From the NCBI RefSeq assembly GCF_014649695.1, contig NZ_BMTN01000010.1, positions 1 through 64,000 on the forward strand: a stretch of 64,000 nucleotides of DNA, written 5' to 3'. The translations under genes were made by a program, and so were the position numbers. Each line of letters starts with the position of its first letter. Position 1 is the stretch's first letter. The DNA is from Streptomyces kurssanovii (GTDB lineage: Bacteria > Actinomycetota > Actinomycetes > Streptomycetales > Streptomycetaceae). Shown here piece by piece: positions 62,471 through 64,000 of the stretch. The notes beneath the pieces are model-generated. The model had not been told where the DNA came from, did no database searches, and was given only the letters and a program-made list of their open reading frames with translations.

Positions 62471-64000
62471 TCACCCCTTCCGCGCCGCCCGCGCCGCCGT
62501 CTTCTTCGCAGGCTTCGCCACCGTCGCCGCCGCCTTCACCGACGCCCCCGCCTTCGCCGACTTCGCCGGCCTGCGCGCCGCCGGCAGCGCCGCCGCCGCG
62601 TCGCTGATCCGGTCCGCGTCGAGGATGTCCCGCAGGAACTTGCCGGTGTGGCTCGCCGGGACGCCCGCGACCTGCTCGGGTGTGCCCTCGGCGATCACCA
62701 GGCCGCCGCCGCTGCCGCCTTCGGGCCCCATGTCCACGACCCAGTCCGCCGTCTTGATGACATCGAGGTTGTGCTCGATGACGATCACCGAGTTCCCCTT
62801 GTCGACGAGGTCGGACAGCACGTTGATCAGCTTGCTGATGTCCTCGAAGTGCAGACCGGTGGTCGGCTCGTCCAGGACGTAGACCGTGCGGCCCGTGGAC
62901 CGCTTCTGCAGTTCGGACGCCAGCTTCACACGCTGCGCCTCCCCGCCCGACAGCGTCGGCGCGGACTGACCGAGCCTGACGTAACCGAGTCCCACCTCGT
63001 TGAGGGTGCGCAGATGGCGGGAGATCGTCGGGACGGCCTCGAAGAAGTGCAGTGCCTCCTCGATCGGCATGTCCAGGACCTCGGCGATGGACTTGCCCTT
63101 GTAGTGGACCTCCAGCGTCTCGCGGTTGTACCGCGCTCCGTGGCAGACCTCGCACGGGACGTAGACGTCCGGCAGGAAGTTCATCTCGATCTTGATGGTG
63201 CCGTCGCCGGAGCAGTTCTCGCAGCGGCCGCCCTTGACGTTGAAGGAGAACCGGCCGGGCAGATAGCCGCGGACCTTGGCCTCCATCGTCTCCGCGAAGA
63301 GCCTGCGGACGTGGTCGAAGACACCCGTGTACGTCGCCGGGTTGGACCGCGGGGTGCGGCCGATGGGCGACTGGTCGACGTGGACGACCTTGTCGACGAG
63401 GTCGTCGCCGTCGACCCGGGTGTGCCGGCCCGGGACCGACTTCGCGCCGTTCAGCTCGCGGGCGAGGTGGGTGTAGAGGATGTCGTTGACCAGGGTCGAC
63501 TTTCCGGAGCCGGAGACCCCGGTGACGGCCGTGAGGACGCCGAGCGGGAACGCGACGTCGATGTCCCGGAGGTTGTTCTCCCGGGCGCCGTGCACGGTCA
63601 GCCTGCGCGACGGGTCGACCGGGCGGCGCAGGTCGGGGGTCGGGATGGACCGCTTCCCGGACAGGTACTGCCCGGTGATCGACTCCTTGTTGGACAGCAG
63701 CTGCTTCAGCGACCCGGAGTGCACGACCTTGCCGCCGTGCTCACCCGCGCCGGGGCCGATGTCGACGACCCAGTCGGCGACCTTGATCGTGTCCTCGTCG
63801 TGTTCCACGACGATGAGCGTGTTGCCCATGTCGCGCAGACGGACGAGGGTCTCGATCAGCCGGTGGTTGTCCCGCTGGTGGAGACCGATGGACGGTTCGT
63901 CGAGGACGTAGAGCACGCCGACAAGGCCGGAGCCGATCTGGGTGGCGAGCCGGATCCGCTGGGCCTCGCCGCCGGACAGGGTGCCGGCGGCGCGGTTGAG
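62471..64000 (-). CDS. uvrA: UvrABC excinuclease subunit A, C-terminal part (cut by window edge)
   Basis: The last 509 residues of UvrA, the damage-sensing ATPase of nucleotide excision repair. The reading frame is open to the window edge at 64000; the N-terminal half lies beyond it. Visible: the N-terminal-domain ABC signature [20 protein letters not shown] at the cut edge, the second Walker [17 protein letters not shown], the C-terminal zinc-finger cysteines (CENCSGDGT and [11 protein letters not shown]), and the second signature [16 protein letters not shown] with Walker [11 protein letters not shown]. The Ala/Lys-rich tail is typical of high-GC actinobacteria. Confidence 0.95.
   Translation of the reverse strand, partial: LNRAAGTLSGGEAQRIRLATQIGSGLVGVLYVLDEPSIGLHQRDNHRLIETLVRLRDMGNTLIVVEHDEDTIKVADWVVDIGPGAGEHGGKVVHSGSLKQLLSNKESITGQYLSGKRSIPTPDLRRPVDPSRRLTVHGARENNLRDIDVAFPLGVLTAVTGVSGSGKSTLVNDILYTHLARELNGAKSVPGRHTRVDGDDLVDKVVHVDQSPIGRTPRSNPATYTGVFDHVRRLFAETMEAKVRGYLPGRFSFNVKGGRCENCSGDGTIKIEMNFLPDVYVPCEVCHGARYNRETLEVHYKGKSIAEVLDMPIEEALHFFEAVPTISRHLRTLNEVGLGYVRLGQSAPTLSGGEAQRVKLASELQKRSTGRTVYVLDEPTTGLHFEDISKLINVLSDLVDKGNSVIVIEHNLDVIKTADWVVDMGPEGGSGGGLVIAEGTPEQVAGVPASHTGKFLRDILDADRISDAAAALPAARRPAKSAKAGASVKAAATVAKPAKKTAARAARKG

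Overview
The window is a stretch of Streptomyces (or very close relative) chromosome. Reasons: very high GC, start-to-stop gene coupling (ATGA and GTGA overlaps), a WhiA gene, twin-arginine and lipobox secreted proteins, and a housekeeping order (suf cluster, ctaA/ctaB, tkt-tal-zwf-opcA-pgl, pgi, rbpA, secG-tpiA-pgk-gap, whiA-yvcK-rapZ-uvrC, uvrA) that from memory matches the core of Streptomyces chromosomes. I see no rRNA, intact tRNA, CRISPR array, insertion sequence or prophage.

Region 1 (1-9990) is more accessory. It has an IclR regulator with a GNAT acetyltransferase, a membrane protein/histidine kinase/response regulator operon, a lone class B penicillin-binding protein, and a divergent uronate catabolic locus: udh (+) against kdgD plus an uncharacterised partner gene (-). 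A motif upstream of the IclR gene recurs twice between kdgD and udh, so the distant IclR protein may control that locus.

Region 2 (10000-23980) holds a two-domain TerD protein, a UvrD/PcrA-tail-like small protein, a Tat-exported PhoX-type phosphatase, a secreted EEP-family nuclease, a lipoprotein, the lysine/DAP genes dapA and dapD, and a less GC-rich patch of small orphan genes (about 19235-21345) that looks acquired.

Region 3 (24000-32550) is an iron-sulfur assembly operon read leftwards: sufR-sufB-sufD-Rieske ferredoxin-sufC-sufS-sufU-sufT. A CAAC-N6-GTTG operator lies over the sufR start, and an iron-box-like palindrome lies between sufR and a divergent ABC-2 exporter.

Region 4 (32600-44600) has heme A synthesis (ctaA, ctaB) and the pentose phosphate operon tkt-tal-zwf-opcA-pgl, ending in a nested inverted-repeat element. 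Region 5 (44620-52420) has a PH-domain membrane pair, pgi, rbpA, secG and the triose glycolysis genes gap-pgk-tpiA. Region 6 (52640-64000) has a large secreted M14 carboxypeptidase, the whiA-yvcK-rapZ-uvrC operon, an orphan regulator-like gene, a Tat Rieske lipoprotein and the 3' half of uvrA, cut by the window edge.

A recurring theme is economical gene ends. Several convergent pairs share perfect hairpins that contain stop codons of the genes, one hairpin at the end of the suf operon swallows the start codon of the next gene, and several genes have a -10 hexamer so close to the start codon that leaderless mRNA is likely.
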